Under the pieces are notes generated by a model, which did no database searches, was not told the origin of the DNA, and worked only from the letters and a program-made list of their open reading frames with translations. Below are positions 32,799 to 42,272 of a DNA stretch of 64,000 nt, one piece after another (the stretch's first letter is position 1; each line of letters starts with the position of its first letter). The stretch is from assembly GCA_012976225.1 (NCBI GenBank), contig JAAVVG010000002.1:1817823-1881822 (forward strand), read 5' to 3'. Both the position numbers and the translations under genes were made by a program. Source of the DNA: Golubevia sp. BC0850. Taxonomy: Eukaryota > Basidiomycota > Exobasidiomycetes > Golubeviales > Golubeviaceae.

Positions 32799-33982
32799 TG
32801 CCCACGCCGAAGTACTGCTGGTGCGGAAGTTATCGGTGCTGGAGAACTCGATACCTTCCCTTCTACGTTCACGATTTACCTGCAGATGCCTGGATGCAAA
32901 TTCTATCTTATCTCGACTTCTTGGATCTGAATCGAATCAGAACGTCTAGCAAGTTCTTCTTACAATGCTCAGAAGTTCGAAGACTTCAGGAGAATTTGTT
33001 TCGAGCTCCTTTCAATCAGCAAATTTTGGAGGCCAACTTCAAAGAAGACGATACGATTCAACTTCATCCAGCTCTCGTCTCAAATCTATATCGAGTGAAG
33101 AAGGAAGAAATCTTCTGGTCGGATGGTGAAAAGGGACATCCGAATCTGGCAACCACAGCAGGAGGCTTCTGGATCGGAAATCTGGAAGTGAATGAACTGT
33201 CAAGTCTCTCCTATCAAAACGCAACCAATCCTCCCGTTAATCGAATCATGTTCTTAGACAGAGCTTGGGATGCTCGAACCTTGAGAGATTGTAACGAGAA
33301 CAGCGTTTACTACAATTTAGGTGAAGAAGGTTACTACCGGTGGAGGGGACAGCCAGAACCAGAAGACGAGTTTTCAGTTCCCAGTTCAATCACTGTTTGG
33401 GATATCTTATCTGGTCTAAGAGTAGACTTCTTCAAACAAGCCGAATGTCAAATGATGTGCTGGGACCAAAGAGACGCTGATGAATGGGAAAATTGGGAAA
33501 GAGAGGAAGAGGAAGAGGAAGAAGAACTTGCAGGCAAAGAAGAAAGCGAAGATGAGAACCCAGACGAAGATTGGGGAAGTCGTTGGAATTGGGCTTGATA
33601 TTTGAGAAAAGAAGAGTTAGGCTTCATCGAGAGAAGTTCGTTGCTGAGAGGCGACGCAAAGCTTTGCAGTTCGAAAAGGATTTCCCACGAGATCCTGCCT
33701 TTCTTGTCCTCGTCAGGCGGTATTCGAAGGGTTTCGAGGAGAATCTTCTAGTAGACATGCCTCTTATGGATCCAAATCCATCTCTTCTTTTGGACGATGG
33801 AGGGAACCTGGTGGCTGACCTAGATTTTCTTGAGATGGCAGAGTGAGCACAGAGATTTTATACTCTCTCCCTTCCCTTCTCCCTTTTCTTCTAGGTCTAG
33901 CTCGGAAAACTGAATCTAACTTGTCCTTTTCCTTTGATCTCGCAGCCACGAGTTCACAAGTGACATCATCATCAAGCGTTGA
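32799..33982 (+). pseudogene. F-box protein gene, frameshifted
   Basis: An F-box (LPADAWMQILSYLDFLDL, then RIRTSSKFF) is followed by a body of about 200 residues with NSVYYNLGEEGYYRW and an acidic stretch. This layout is a common fungal F-box type. No ATG precedes the F-box in frame; an AG at 32797-32798 could be an acceptor, but no upstream coding exon is seen. Near 33575 the frame ends (DEDWG), while the next frame runs on as LIFEKRRVRLHREKF and MPLMDPNPSLL. An intron at 33843-33945 then gives HEFTSDIIIKR and TGA at 33980-33982. The one-base break and missing start suggest a decaying gene; an assembly error could explain the break alone. Confidence 0.6.
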
Positions 33983-34293
33983 ACTTCAATCTTTCATCTC
34001 CTTTCTCGGATCCTTACCGCCTCAATCTCCCAGCCAGACTCCGAATTCAATTTTCGCTTCGTTATAATTACAATGTCCTACTCACCTTTATAGCAATCTG
34101 GTCACCAAGTGGTTTGTCCGGGACCGCACTTCAGAGAGTGCAAAAGCGTCTCCGCTTCAAGAAAAAGCCTCGAAGCAGCTCATGCTCCAATGGAAGGGAC
34201 GTATCAAACTGCTTGCTTATTAGCTGGGGATGAAATGACTGAAACAGACTTCCCTTCTCCAGAGGGTTGATGTCTTCTTCGATCTGTCGAAAC
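33983..34293. other. Short intergenic stretch
   Basis: About 310 bp between the end of the broken F-box gene and the convergent coding relic. No motif or gene was seen. Confidence 0.4.
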
Positions 34294-35367
34294 TCATTCG
34301 AAGCCGACCACAGGCTTTCGGTTGGCATCACAATCCCTCGGAGCCTTCAGCAGACAACGTCGGATCAATTCCGTCAAGATACTCTCAAACAGCTCCTCCC
34401 TTATTACCCCTAGCCGACCAAACTTCTGCTAAAGTTTGCCTGACAAGCTCTCTTGCCTCTTCCCTCGCCTCCCATGAGCGTTCTCCTTCAACAGGTACCC
34501 TAGAAGTCGAGGTCGAACCGAAATCCAAAATCGGAGAGGAAATACAAGCTTCTAAAGTCTGCTCCAATCTTGGTTCTCTCTCTTTGGACTAATCAAACAA
34601 GTCGAGGTTGAACTTGAGGGGATTGAAAGGTCTAGAGTGGAGAAGCTTCTCCAACGATTGATAGGCTCTAGAGTTGGAGATGCTGCTTTGATAAGACTTG
34701 TGATGGAGGAAATGAAAGAAAGATAGCTGCCTGCAAAGAGAACCTGACCCTCTGAACTTGTCGACGACTCCTCCAGGTCGATCAAAGAGAGCTCCTTCAA
34801 CTTCGACAGTTGATCATGAAACTTTGCGATCTGAAAGGAAGCCTCTTCGCATATAATCTCTGAGATGTCATGAATCATCTGACTTGAAGCAGTGCTTGCA
34901 ACCAGGTTGAGAGCAGCGATTTCTTTGAGAGAGTAAAGTAAGGCATGAAGGAGCTTCTTCATCACCTCTTGTCCATCGATGAATTCTAAACCTGATTTTC
35001 AATGATGATCTTCAGATGCAGAGAGAGTACTCATCATCACCATTGGGTAGACGAAAGCAAATCGAAGCTCTTTGAGAATTTCTCTGCAACTGTCTTGTTC
35101 GATCTCCCCCACTATAGCTGATGAAGAATCTAGTGTAACTGATCTTTCTCTCAGCTTTGAAAGGATGAGAACGAAGTTCTCTAGGAGAATTTCTCGTGTG
35201 TTGCTCCGACCGACTCGTTCGTTCGTTCGTTCGTGTTCAATACGGACTGTCTGGTCTCTCACAACCAACATCGTTGAGCCGACTCTCCTCCTAACTTCAC
35301 GCTTTCCAAGAACCACCAATGCTCTTCTCCTCGATGTGGGCGTTTCTGATATTCTTCCATCTATCAC
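34294..35367 (-). pseudogene. Degenerate coding relic, unknown family
   Basis: Three or more minus-strand segments read like parts of one helical protein. The first, from 35367, holds ILLENFVLILSKLRE and ends at TGA 34999-35001. The same frame continues with FIDGQEVMKKLLHALL and ISEIICEEASFQIAKF. After a break in a GA-rich run near 34575 the next frame has PRLEQTLEACISS and ARELVRQTLAEVW. A further shift near 34395 gives LFESILTELIRRCLL and a stop at 34294. A 39-nt intron could remove the TGA, but the two later shifts have no splice solution. I do not recognise the family. The start region overlaps the 5' end of the PL14 gene on the other strand. Confidence 0.4.
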
Positions 35368-37055
35368 TCACACCAACATCAGTTCACGGCCTGGATTTAG
35401 GATTGGATCTCTCAACACCACCGCTCTTGGATGTTGGACGAGTATCTCATCAACCCGTTCAAAAAAGATCAGCTCTCGCTCAAGATGTTGTGGATAGGGT
35501 CAAAAGGGATTACAAGAAAAGATCAGAAGAAAGATCAAGATCCGAGATGCCCAAGAAACCTAAGAAGAGTCGAAAGAGATCAGCGAGGATCTCTCTAAGC
35601 AGACGCCAGCTTCTTCAGCCTCAGCCTCAACCCCAACCTCACCGATTCGATCTCGGAGACAACTCAGAAGACTCTTCAGAGAATGGAGAAGAAGATGGAG
35701 AAGAAGGAAATGAGAAAGGAGAGGAAGAGGAAGAAGGAAGTGAATCCTCAGATGGATCAGATGCCGAAGATCTCATCGAAGAAACCACGAACTCGATCGC
35801 TCTTTCCTGGCCCAAAGGCTCTCCAGATGCGGGAAAGACTTGGAAACTACCGAAACATTTCACTACCTTTGATGCTTTCAACATCACTCAATGGGTTTCT
35901 AAGGGGAGAGAGAACTGCGTAATCCTACCGAATGGGATCCCCACCACCAAACCTAAACCGAGACCCAAACCTCAAGCACCTTCAATTCCTGCTACTAGTA
36001 GTCCAAATCCTCATTCGGCCTCTTCTGGACTCACAATCAGCTTAGGTGGGCTTCAAGTTAGCTTGTTAAAGAGAGACGAAGATGGGTTGGAGGCTTCGGA
36101 GAGTCATGAACCTGCGTTGGAGGATAGATCCCTCACACCAAATCCGTTCACAAATCTTTTGAGCGGTCCAGCGTCCGTGATCAGAGCGTTCTATCCCAAA
36201 GGTGAGTGCCCAGTGCCAACTTCGACCGTTTCTCCCTGACTGACCTCTCCATCCCCGTTTCACCACCAGGCTCTTCTAATCCCGGCTCCGATCCAGTTGG
36301 GGGCTGTCAGTTCTACGCTGCGACTCCTCTGGAACTTTCTTCTGCGACCAGTGTCACTCTCAGATACTCGGTTTACTTCTCACCAACTTTCAATTTCGTT
36401 ATGGGAGGGAAGGTGAGCAATATTATCTGACAATCTCACCCCGTCTCCAACTGATCCTCTCTCTCTTTTTTGACTTGCATTTCTACAGCTCCCCGGACTC
36501 TATTCAGGCGAGGGCTGTAGTGGAGGAAATGATGCTCAAGACTGTTGGTCTTCGAGGATGATGTGGCGAACAAATGGAATGGGGGAGCTCTACCTTTACG
36601 TGCCTCAAGACAAACAGGATCCAGCGATCTGCAAGATTCCACCTTATTCTGAATGCAATCCTGATTATGGAGAGTGAGTACATTGATAATTGCTTGGGCA
36701 CTTGGAAAGGAGGATTTTGAAGAGATCGAACAATCTCTGACGACATCGACTCTTTCCTCGCCCCATCTTCTTTAGCTCAATCGGTAGAGGATCTTTCTAC
36801 TTCACTAGAGGCGCTTGGACTCAAATCTCCCAGACTATCAGACTCAATTCTTCTCCTACAGCTCAAGATGGAAGCTTCAACGTTCAAGTGAACGGTGGAA
36901 TTCCAACTACCATCAACTTCAACAAAGTCTTATACCCCGCTGCTTTCAAGGGAATATTCTTCTCAACATTTTTCGGAGGGCATGGTGAAGAGTGGGCCGC
37001 TCGTAAGGATGAACATACTTATTTCAAAGACTTCTCTGTCACCGTCAATCATTAA
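35319..37055 (+). CDS. Polysaccharide lyase family 14, secreted
   Basis: PL14 enzymes cut uronate polymers such as glucuronan or alginate by beta-elimination. Exons are 35319-36201, 36270-36412, 36489-36673 and 36776-37055, giving 496 aa. A signal peptide is at residues 1-24 (core MWAFLIFFHLSL). Residues about 25-290 are a low-complexity, Glu/Ser/Lys-rich extension with KR pairs, possible Kex2 sites. The catalytic domain is about 300-496: GGCQFYAATPLEL, SVYFSPTFNFVMGGKLPG, CWSSRMMWRTNG, GRGSFYFTRGAWTQ and FFSTFFGGHG. These are typical PL14 motifs. The long extension is unusual and could be a linker or wall anchor. An ATG at 35319 with a good signal peptide supports the start. Confidence 0.9.
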
Positions 37056-37700
37056 GCTCCCTCTCCTTCCCTCTTTGCTTTCTTCTCCTCCGGGCTTGCT
37101 TTCTTTTTGCTATGGGCTCTCAATATTTCTGTTTCCCTTTGTTGTTATCTTTCTCCGAAGAAGATTGAACTCTCACTCTCATACCCATTCAAGTGTCTTC
37201 ACTTCAATCCACACTCGTTAGTTCTCTTCGTCGTTCTGCCCCCCCCCTTTTTCCTAGCCTGCACCAGACTTCGCTCTGGTGTGGTGTGATGTGAATCATT
37301 ATATGGACTTCAGTCTTATCCTGACTCGAAACCGAGGCTCACGGGCATGTATCGATGCGACGTACAGACATGGGTGGGATCTGCACTTGAAAATGAAGCC
37401 CGTGTGGAACGAGAGAATCAGCGAAGAAGCGGAAATCGAATGGAAATGTAAAGATGGCTCCTGTTTTGAAGTCCTCAAAGGAGTTTCGCTGATGAAGCGA
37501 TGAGGCACAGAGATTTCAAACTCCTCCTCTCCTATCCAGATTTCCCTTCACCGTCACCTTTCCCCCTCCTCTCCTCTTCTGTCTCTTCCTTCTCTCAAGA
37601 CAAACTCTGATGCCATTCCATCGAAAGTGAACTCCAAGTCTTCCAAATTCCAAGTTGGTATCCTATTCTCCTTAACCTGCTAACTTCACTTGAACCAATC
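37056..37700. other. Intergenic region with hairpin
   Basis: About 645 bp. It is pyrimidine-rich with a C run near 37240-37250 followed by T, then a hairpin at 37262-37281. A CT-rich stretch at 37540-37600 leads to the next gene. No convincing open frame; a 74-codon plus frame at 37279 has no likeness to known proteins. Confidence 0.5.
37262..37281. repeat. Hairpin CACCAGA / TCTGGTG
   Basis: Seven-base perfect arms with the six-base loop CTTCGC, within the expected 3' flank of the PL14 gene. It may be chance or affect 3'-end formation. Confidence 0.6.
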
Positions 37701-39842
37701 ATGAAGAACTGCCCTTTATCTCTATTACCACCTCCTCCAATCTCAAACTCATCTACTTCATCTAATTCCAGTTCATCAAATGCAAAATTCGCCTTCAGAC
37801 ATTCAGATTCGTTGGGCAATCAGCTGGTTTCTCATTCTCATCCTCAATCACTTCCCCTAAATCAGCCTTCTTGCTCCTATTCATCCTACTCCTATTCCAG
37901 CTCCGACTCATCTCATAACCCTTTCTCTTCAAGACCATCTTCAAGAGTCACTTCACCAAAACCTATTCAATCATCATACCATCAGCATGCTCATAGAGGA
38001 CATCATGAAGAGGAGGAGGATGAAGAAGAGGATGAGGGGAAACAGATGCAGAGACTATGGGACGCAAGAATTAGATTGGGCGTTCCTCCAAGAAGTCTTT
38101 CAAATCCTTATCATTCAATTACAAAGAGAGTCAACTTGGAAGATGGGGGATTAGCAGGCGAGTACGGTGGCCTTGGCCTCAAAAGTCGGTCTAGCTCTCC
38201 ATCTCCCAGAACGTTTCATGAGCACTCAATCGGAAGAGAAGATGGGTTGAATGTAAATCGTTATCGAGGGTATTCTGAACAGTACTTGGAGCATGGAATG
38301 GAAAGGAGAGATGGAAGTGGCTCCAGCAATTCGTCCTACCCCTCTAACTCAACTCACCAACAATCGTCTTCGAGAGCAAGTGGTTCCAGAATAACTTCAT
38401 GCCCATTACCATCAAACTCTGGTCAATCTGCCAAATCGAGAAATCCATCAACTTCTTCTGGTGATAGCAAGTCAAATGAAACGAGCGGAGGCGGTACCGT
38501 CTCTCCTTTGACCTTAGAATACTCTCCTCCAGTCGGTTTCAATTCTAGTTCTATTCCGCAATCCCATTCTCTTTCGACTTCAAATCCAATTAAGCAAGCT
38601 TCTTCAGGTCGACCTCACGCTGAACACGCGCTCTTAGAAGACCATCTACTGTCAGCTGCTACTGATGCTTTGAACCTACATGCTAAGAGAATGAAGAAAC
38701 AAAGTGCTATCGAGGGAAAGAAGAGTGCAGGAGTCAAGTTGTCAGTTCAAGAGAGAAGAGCCAGAAGAGCGAATGAAGCTGTTGAGAACAAGCCTAAAGA
38801 GAAACCTAGACCTCAACTTGAAACATCTACAGTCTCAATCAAACCTCCAGCCAATTCTCATGCCCAACCTCGTCTATCATTAACTTCATGCCAAAAGGTG
38901 TCAAGATCTGATTCATCAACTACGCATACCTACAGCGACAACTCAACGATTTCGCCAACTTCTTCACTGTTCTCTTCATTATTGCTTCCTTCGTTATCGT
39001 TATCTTCTTCTTCAACATCAGTGACTTCTTCAAATCCGGTCAAGCAAAGCAACACCTCTCCTGGTCAAAACGGTAGACTTCTTCCACCTCCATCCAGATT
39101 AACATTAGCTCTGAAGTCTCTTCCAAAAGTAGTTGATGAGGTGGGAGAAGTAGAAATCGAGAGAGAGGCAAGGAACAGAGCCAACAGAAAAGCAATTCTG
39201 GCCTGGACTGGTGGGTGGAATGAATGGGAATGGAATGATGAAGTCGGGAAAAGAGAGGTCGCTGGAGTGGTTGGAAATGCGAATCCATTTGGTATTGCTT
39301 TTGGTGGAGTCGAAGATCAAGTTGTTCAAGATGATGATGAAGATGCAAGCCTTGAGTATCAATCTCCCTCAAGTACTCTCTTCTTCAATGGGCCCTTCTC
39401 TTCAGAGGAACCCACTTATTCAAGTTTGAGAAGACAAAGTGAAGCTCCAATTCAACTGACAAGATCAAATGCCTACAACTCGTTCGAGGTTTTAATGACT
39501 ACCTCTAAATCTTATGACACTTTAGGTTTAACCTTGGGTTCTACACCAACTGAAAATGAGAACCTTGTCAATTTGGAAGGATCTGCCTTGGGTTTGGGTC
39601 TTGGAGGCATCAACTCAATGGGGAAAGAGAAAGCAGCTGAACAGGAGAAGAGTAAGAAGAAATCAAATTTTGGAAAGTGGAACAGAGTTTCTTCAAGTGG
39701 TTTAGAACGTTCTTCTTTGAGGTTACCAACCAACTCAACTCCAGCTTGGTTATGTCAAGATTTCTGTTGTTGGGAACCTAGCGATGCAAAAAGCCTTCTC
39801 ACTTCTAGTTCTGCAAGCAAGAAGAAGAAGAGAGGTCTTTAG
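37701..39842 (+). CDS. Large Ser-rich protein of unknown function
   Basis: Intron-less frame of 713 aa starting at the ATG at 37701. Most of it is Ser/Asn/Pro-rich disorder with a His-Glu-Asp stretch near 95-112. More ordered parts are DHLLSAATDALNLHAKRM near 315-332 and basic QERRARRANEAVENK near 350-365. A conserved-looking block, KAILAWTGGWNEWEWND, is near 500-517, and the C-terminus has STPAWLCQDFCCWEP then a lysine run. A signalling or transcription-associated role is possible, but I do not recognise the family. Length, lack of stops and steady codon use make it a confident gene. Confidence 0.78.
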   Translation: MKNCPLSLLPPPPISNSSTSSNSSSSNAKFAFRHSDSLGNQLVSHSHPQSLPLNQPSCSYSSYSYSSSDSSHNPFSSRPSSRVTSPKPIQSSYHQHAHRGHHEEEEDEEEDEGKQMQRLWDARIRLGVPPRSLSNPYHSITKRVNLEDGGLAGEYGGLGLKSRSSSPSPRTFHEHSIGREDGLNVNRYRGYSEQYLEHGMERRDGSGSSNSSYPSNSTHQQSSSRASGSRITSCPLPSNSGQSAKSRNPSTSSGDSKSNETSGGGTVSPLTLEYSPPVGFNSSSIPQSHSLSTSNPIKQASSGRPHAEHALLEDHLLSAATDALNLHAKRMKKQSAIEGKKSAGVKLSVQERRARRANEAVENKPKEKPRPQLETSTVSIKPPANSHAQPRLSLTSCQKVSRSDSSTTHTYSDNSTISPTSSLFSSLLLPSLSLSSSSTSVTSSNPVKQSNTSPGQNGRLLPPPSRLTLALKSLPKVVDEVGEVEIEREARNRANRKAILAWTGGWNEWEWNDEVGKREVAGVVGNANPFGIAFGGVEDQVVQDDDEDASLEYQSPSSTLFFNGPFSSEEPTYSSLRRQSEAPIQLTRSNAYNSFEVLMTTSKSYDTLGLTLGSTPTENENLVNLEGSALGLGLGGINSMGKEKAAEQEKSKKKSNFGKWNRVSSSGLERSSLRLPTNSTPAWLCQDFCCWEPSDAKSLLTSSSASKKKKRGL

Positions 39843-40664
39843 ATTTCAGAAAAGTCTTCAAAATTGCTGGGTCAAACACTTCCCAAGCCTCTCTTACAGC
39901 ACTTCAACTGCCCATTCCCCAGCGTACACGCAAATCAAATCATCTTTCTTCAAGCAAATCTCAAGTCTCTACTTCCCCGCCTGTAGTTCCTTTTCGCCTC
40001 ATTTTCCAAATCTTGTTCGGTTTTCTTTCTTCTCTTTCCTTCTCTTTCTTCTTTTCCTCTTGACTTGGTAGCCCTGAAACCTGTACGCTAATCAACTCAT
40101 TACCCTCCTTTTCAACTTTTACCCATCTAGCGCCTCTTCTCTATCTCATCCCTTCCGCAACTCTCGTTCTCCAATTTCCCCCTTTGTGGCTCTCCTCTCC
40201 AAAAGTTCTCTCTCTTTCCATTCTGCTGACCATTTCAAAAATTCTTTCATGCCTATTCTTCAACCCCTTTTCTGTATCTTTTTTCTCCCCTTTTCGCTTT
40301 GACTTTGAGTCCTTTGAACAATCTTCTTTCTTCGATAATCTGTACTATACTGAACCAACTCCAATTGACAATTTTCGCCATCAACTGATTGATTGACTGA
40401 ACTTCGTGCGGTTTGGATCTCATTGTTGAATCTCATGTTCCAAAGGTTTTCAGTGTGAATGGACATCGAGTGCGACAAAAGATCATCCTTCTTTTGGCAT
40501 CTTTCTCTCGCTCTTCTACGTTTCACACTATCCTGGACTCGAAGGAACTCAAATCTTGATGGCTGAATGTGAACACATTGGGATGAGAGACAATTCTGCC
40601 CACCGAGACCCAAACAAAATGGCGGAGACCTCCGATTCCAAACCGAAAAAGCAAAACGACACCC
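39843..40664. other. Intergenic region between convergent genes
   Basis: About 820 bp, mostly pyrimidine-rich plus-strand sequence (likely 3' UTR of the Ser-rich gene), with the 3' flank of BUD13 at the right. Small frames of 60-120 codons on either strand lack family likeness. Confidence 0.45.
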
Positions 40665-42044
40665 TCACATGTCTTCTTGACCGAACGCTGTCGAAAAGAA
40701 GAAAGAAGTCAAGACAGTCAGCTTGAATCCATTTCACATTTCATCTCCCTCTGGACACTCACCTCTAGCTTCCCTCTCGTTTCTACCTCTCTCATTTATC
40801 TTCTGGTACATCATGCTCTCGAATCCATTAGATCTATCAACTCCGTCCCATCGATGACCAGGTTGAATTCCAAATCGATTAGGTGGTGGAGCAGGTCCTT
40901 TGTACTTTGGCTTCTCGACCCTTCCTTTTGGACGAGATTTCGTCAAGAAGGCTGCCATTGGATCGTCGGCTCTGAAAACTTGCTTGAGTTGAGAGTTCAT
41001 TTTTGCATCGTCAGCGGACCTGTCGATGGGAAAGAAAAAGAAAAAGAAGAGGGATAGAACGGAAATGAGGATGAAGACAGAATGCTTTTGAGAGCTAAAC
41101 AAGGCTCCCATTCTTCGACTTCCTCCCCCGTTCTCATTATACACAGAAGCACTTGAATCAAGTAGCATCGTATCCGTCACATGTTGAAATCCGAGAACTC
41201 ACCTGGCGAAATCCGTATGCCTTTCCTCCTCCAATCGTTCCCTCTTTCTCCTGTCCTCCTCTTTCTGCTTCTCTCCTCTATTCCAACCTTTCTTCTCCCT
41301 CTCTTTCATCTTCCTCCTTTCTTCATCTTTCCTCTGTTCCTCTTCTTCTCTAGCCAGATCGATCTTCCTCCCCCTCTCATCTCTATAAATCGTTTCTTGT
41401 CCTCTCCTCTCTTCTTCTAGTTCCTCCTTCGTCTTGACTCTTGTCCTTTCGTACTCTTCTTTCTCTTTGGCTTCTACTTCTCTCCTGATTCTGGCAGCCT
41501 GGATTTCTTCTCTGGTTTGAAGTCCAGCCCTTGGTTTCGAAGAAGAGGTTGTGGGAGGAGGATCAGCAACTGAAGGACCATCAGCTTCGCCAGCAGCAGC
41601 ACTTGCTCCACTCAATCTGGTCTGTAAATTGTTCTGAGAAGCTAAATCCAAAGATCCACCTTGTTCGTCTGCGAACTGAGGCCTTTCTTCCTCTGGAATT
41701 GGTTCATCTCCCTCTTCTGGGACTTCCTCTGGTGGTGCTTGCAATCGATTTCCATCCTTATCCAAATGATCCCATTTGGACTTCTTGAATTTAGATTCCT
41801 TTATCTTCTCTACTTGAGGTGCACCGTCTTCTTCTTCATCATCTGAATCATGCTTCTTCCAAGAATCTGAATCATCTGCTATCCTCAATCCTTTTGAGCT
41901 TGAACTTGATTCAACTCCATCACCTTCCTTCCTCTTCTTTCTCTTTCTTTTCCCATTCGAATCAATTTTGGACAGAATCGCCTCTGCTTTGGCACCTGAA
42001 AGATACTTGGACGCCAGATAGGCTTGAAGGTTTTGTTCTGGCAT
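40665..42044 (-). CDS. BUD13: Pre-mRNA splicing factor Bud13/Cwc26
   Basis: Bud13 is part of the RES complex that binds the activated spliceosome and aids splicing and nuclear retention. Minus-strand exons are 42044-41203, 41019-40763 and 40687-40665, giving 373 aa. The start [16 protein letters not shown] is typical. The middle is charged, with basic and acidic runs. The conserved part runs [16 protein letters not shown] near 230, then AAFLTKSR and [27 protein letters not shown] near 335-355. The tiny 23-nt last exon gives AFGQEDM, matching the usual VEDM-like ending, which supports the splice choice. This is a typical-length family member. Confidence 0.95.
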
Positions 42045-42272
42045 CTGATAGGTGTTGGTCGGAGGACAGAAGGAAATCAAGGCAGCTGCGCTTCTCTTTC
42101 CCAACAGTAAAGATCACAAACAATGAGAGTTAAGAAAGTTTTTCATTCCGAGATCATTAAAGAGAAAGAGTTCTGACTTCCTAACTCTACTACAAGATTG
42201 AGTATTCAAACGTTAAAAGCTTCCATTTCCTACCCCTCTACCTTCTTCTCTTTCACTCTATCTCTTCAATGT

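Noticed and set aside
36764-36800. tRNA-like D-arm text (TAGCTCAATCGGTAGAG)
   Set aside because: It lies at the splice acceptor and start of PL14 exon 4, which codes for conserved lyase sequence; no anticodon or T-arm follows.
37279-37503. Plus-strand frame of 74 codons after PL14
   Set aside because: Alternative start codon only, no domain, lies in an intergenic region with a hairpin.
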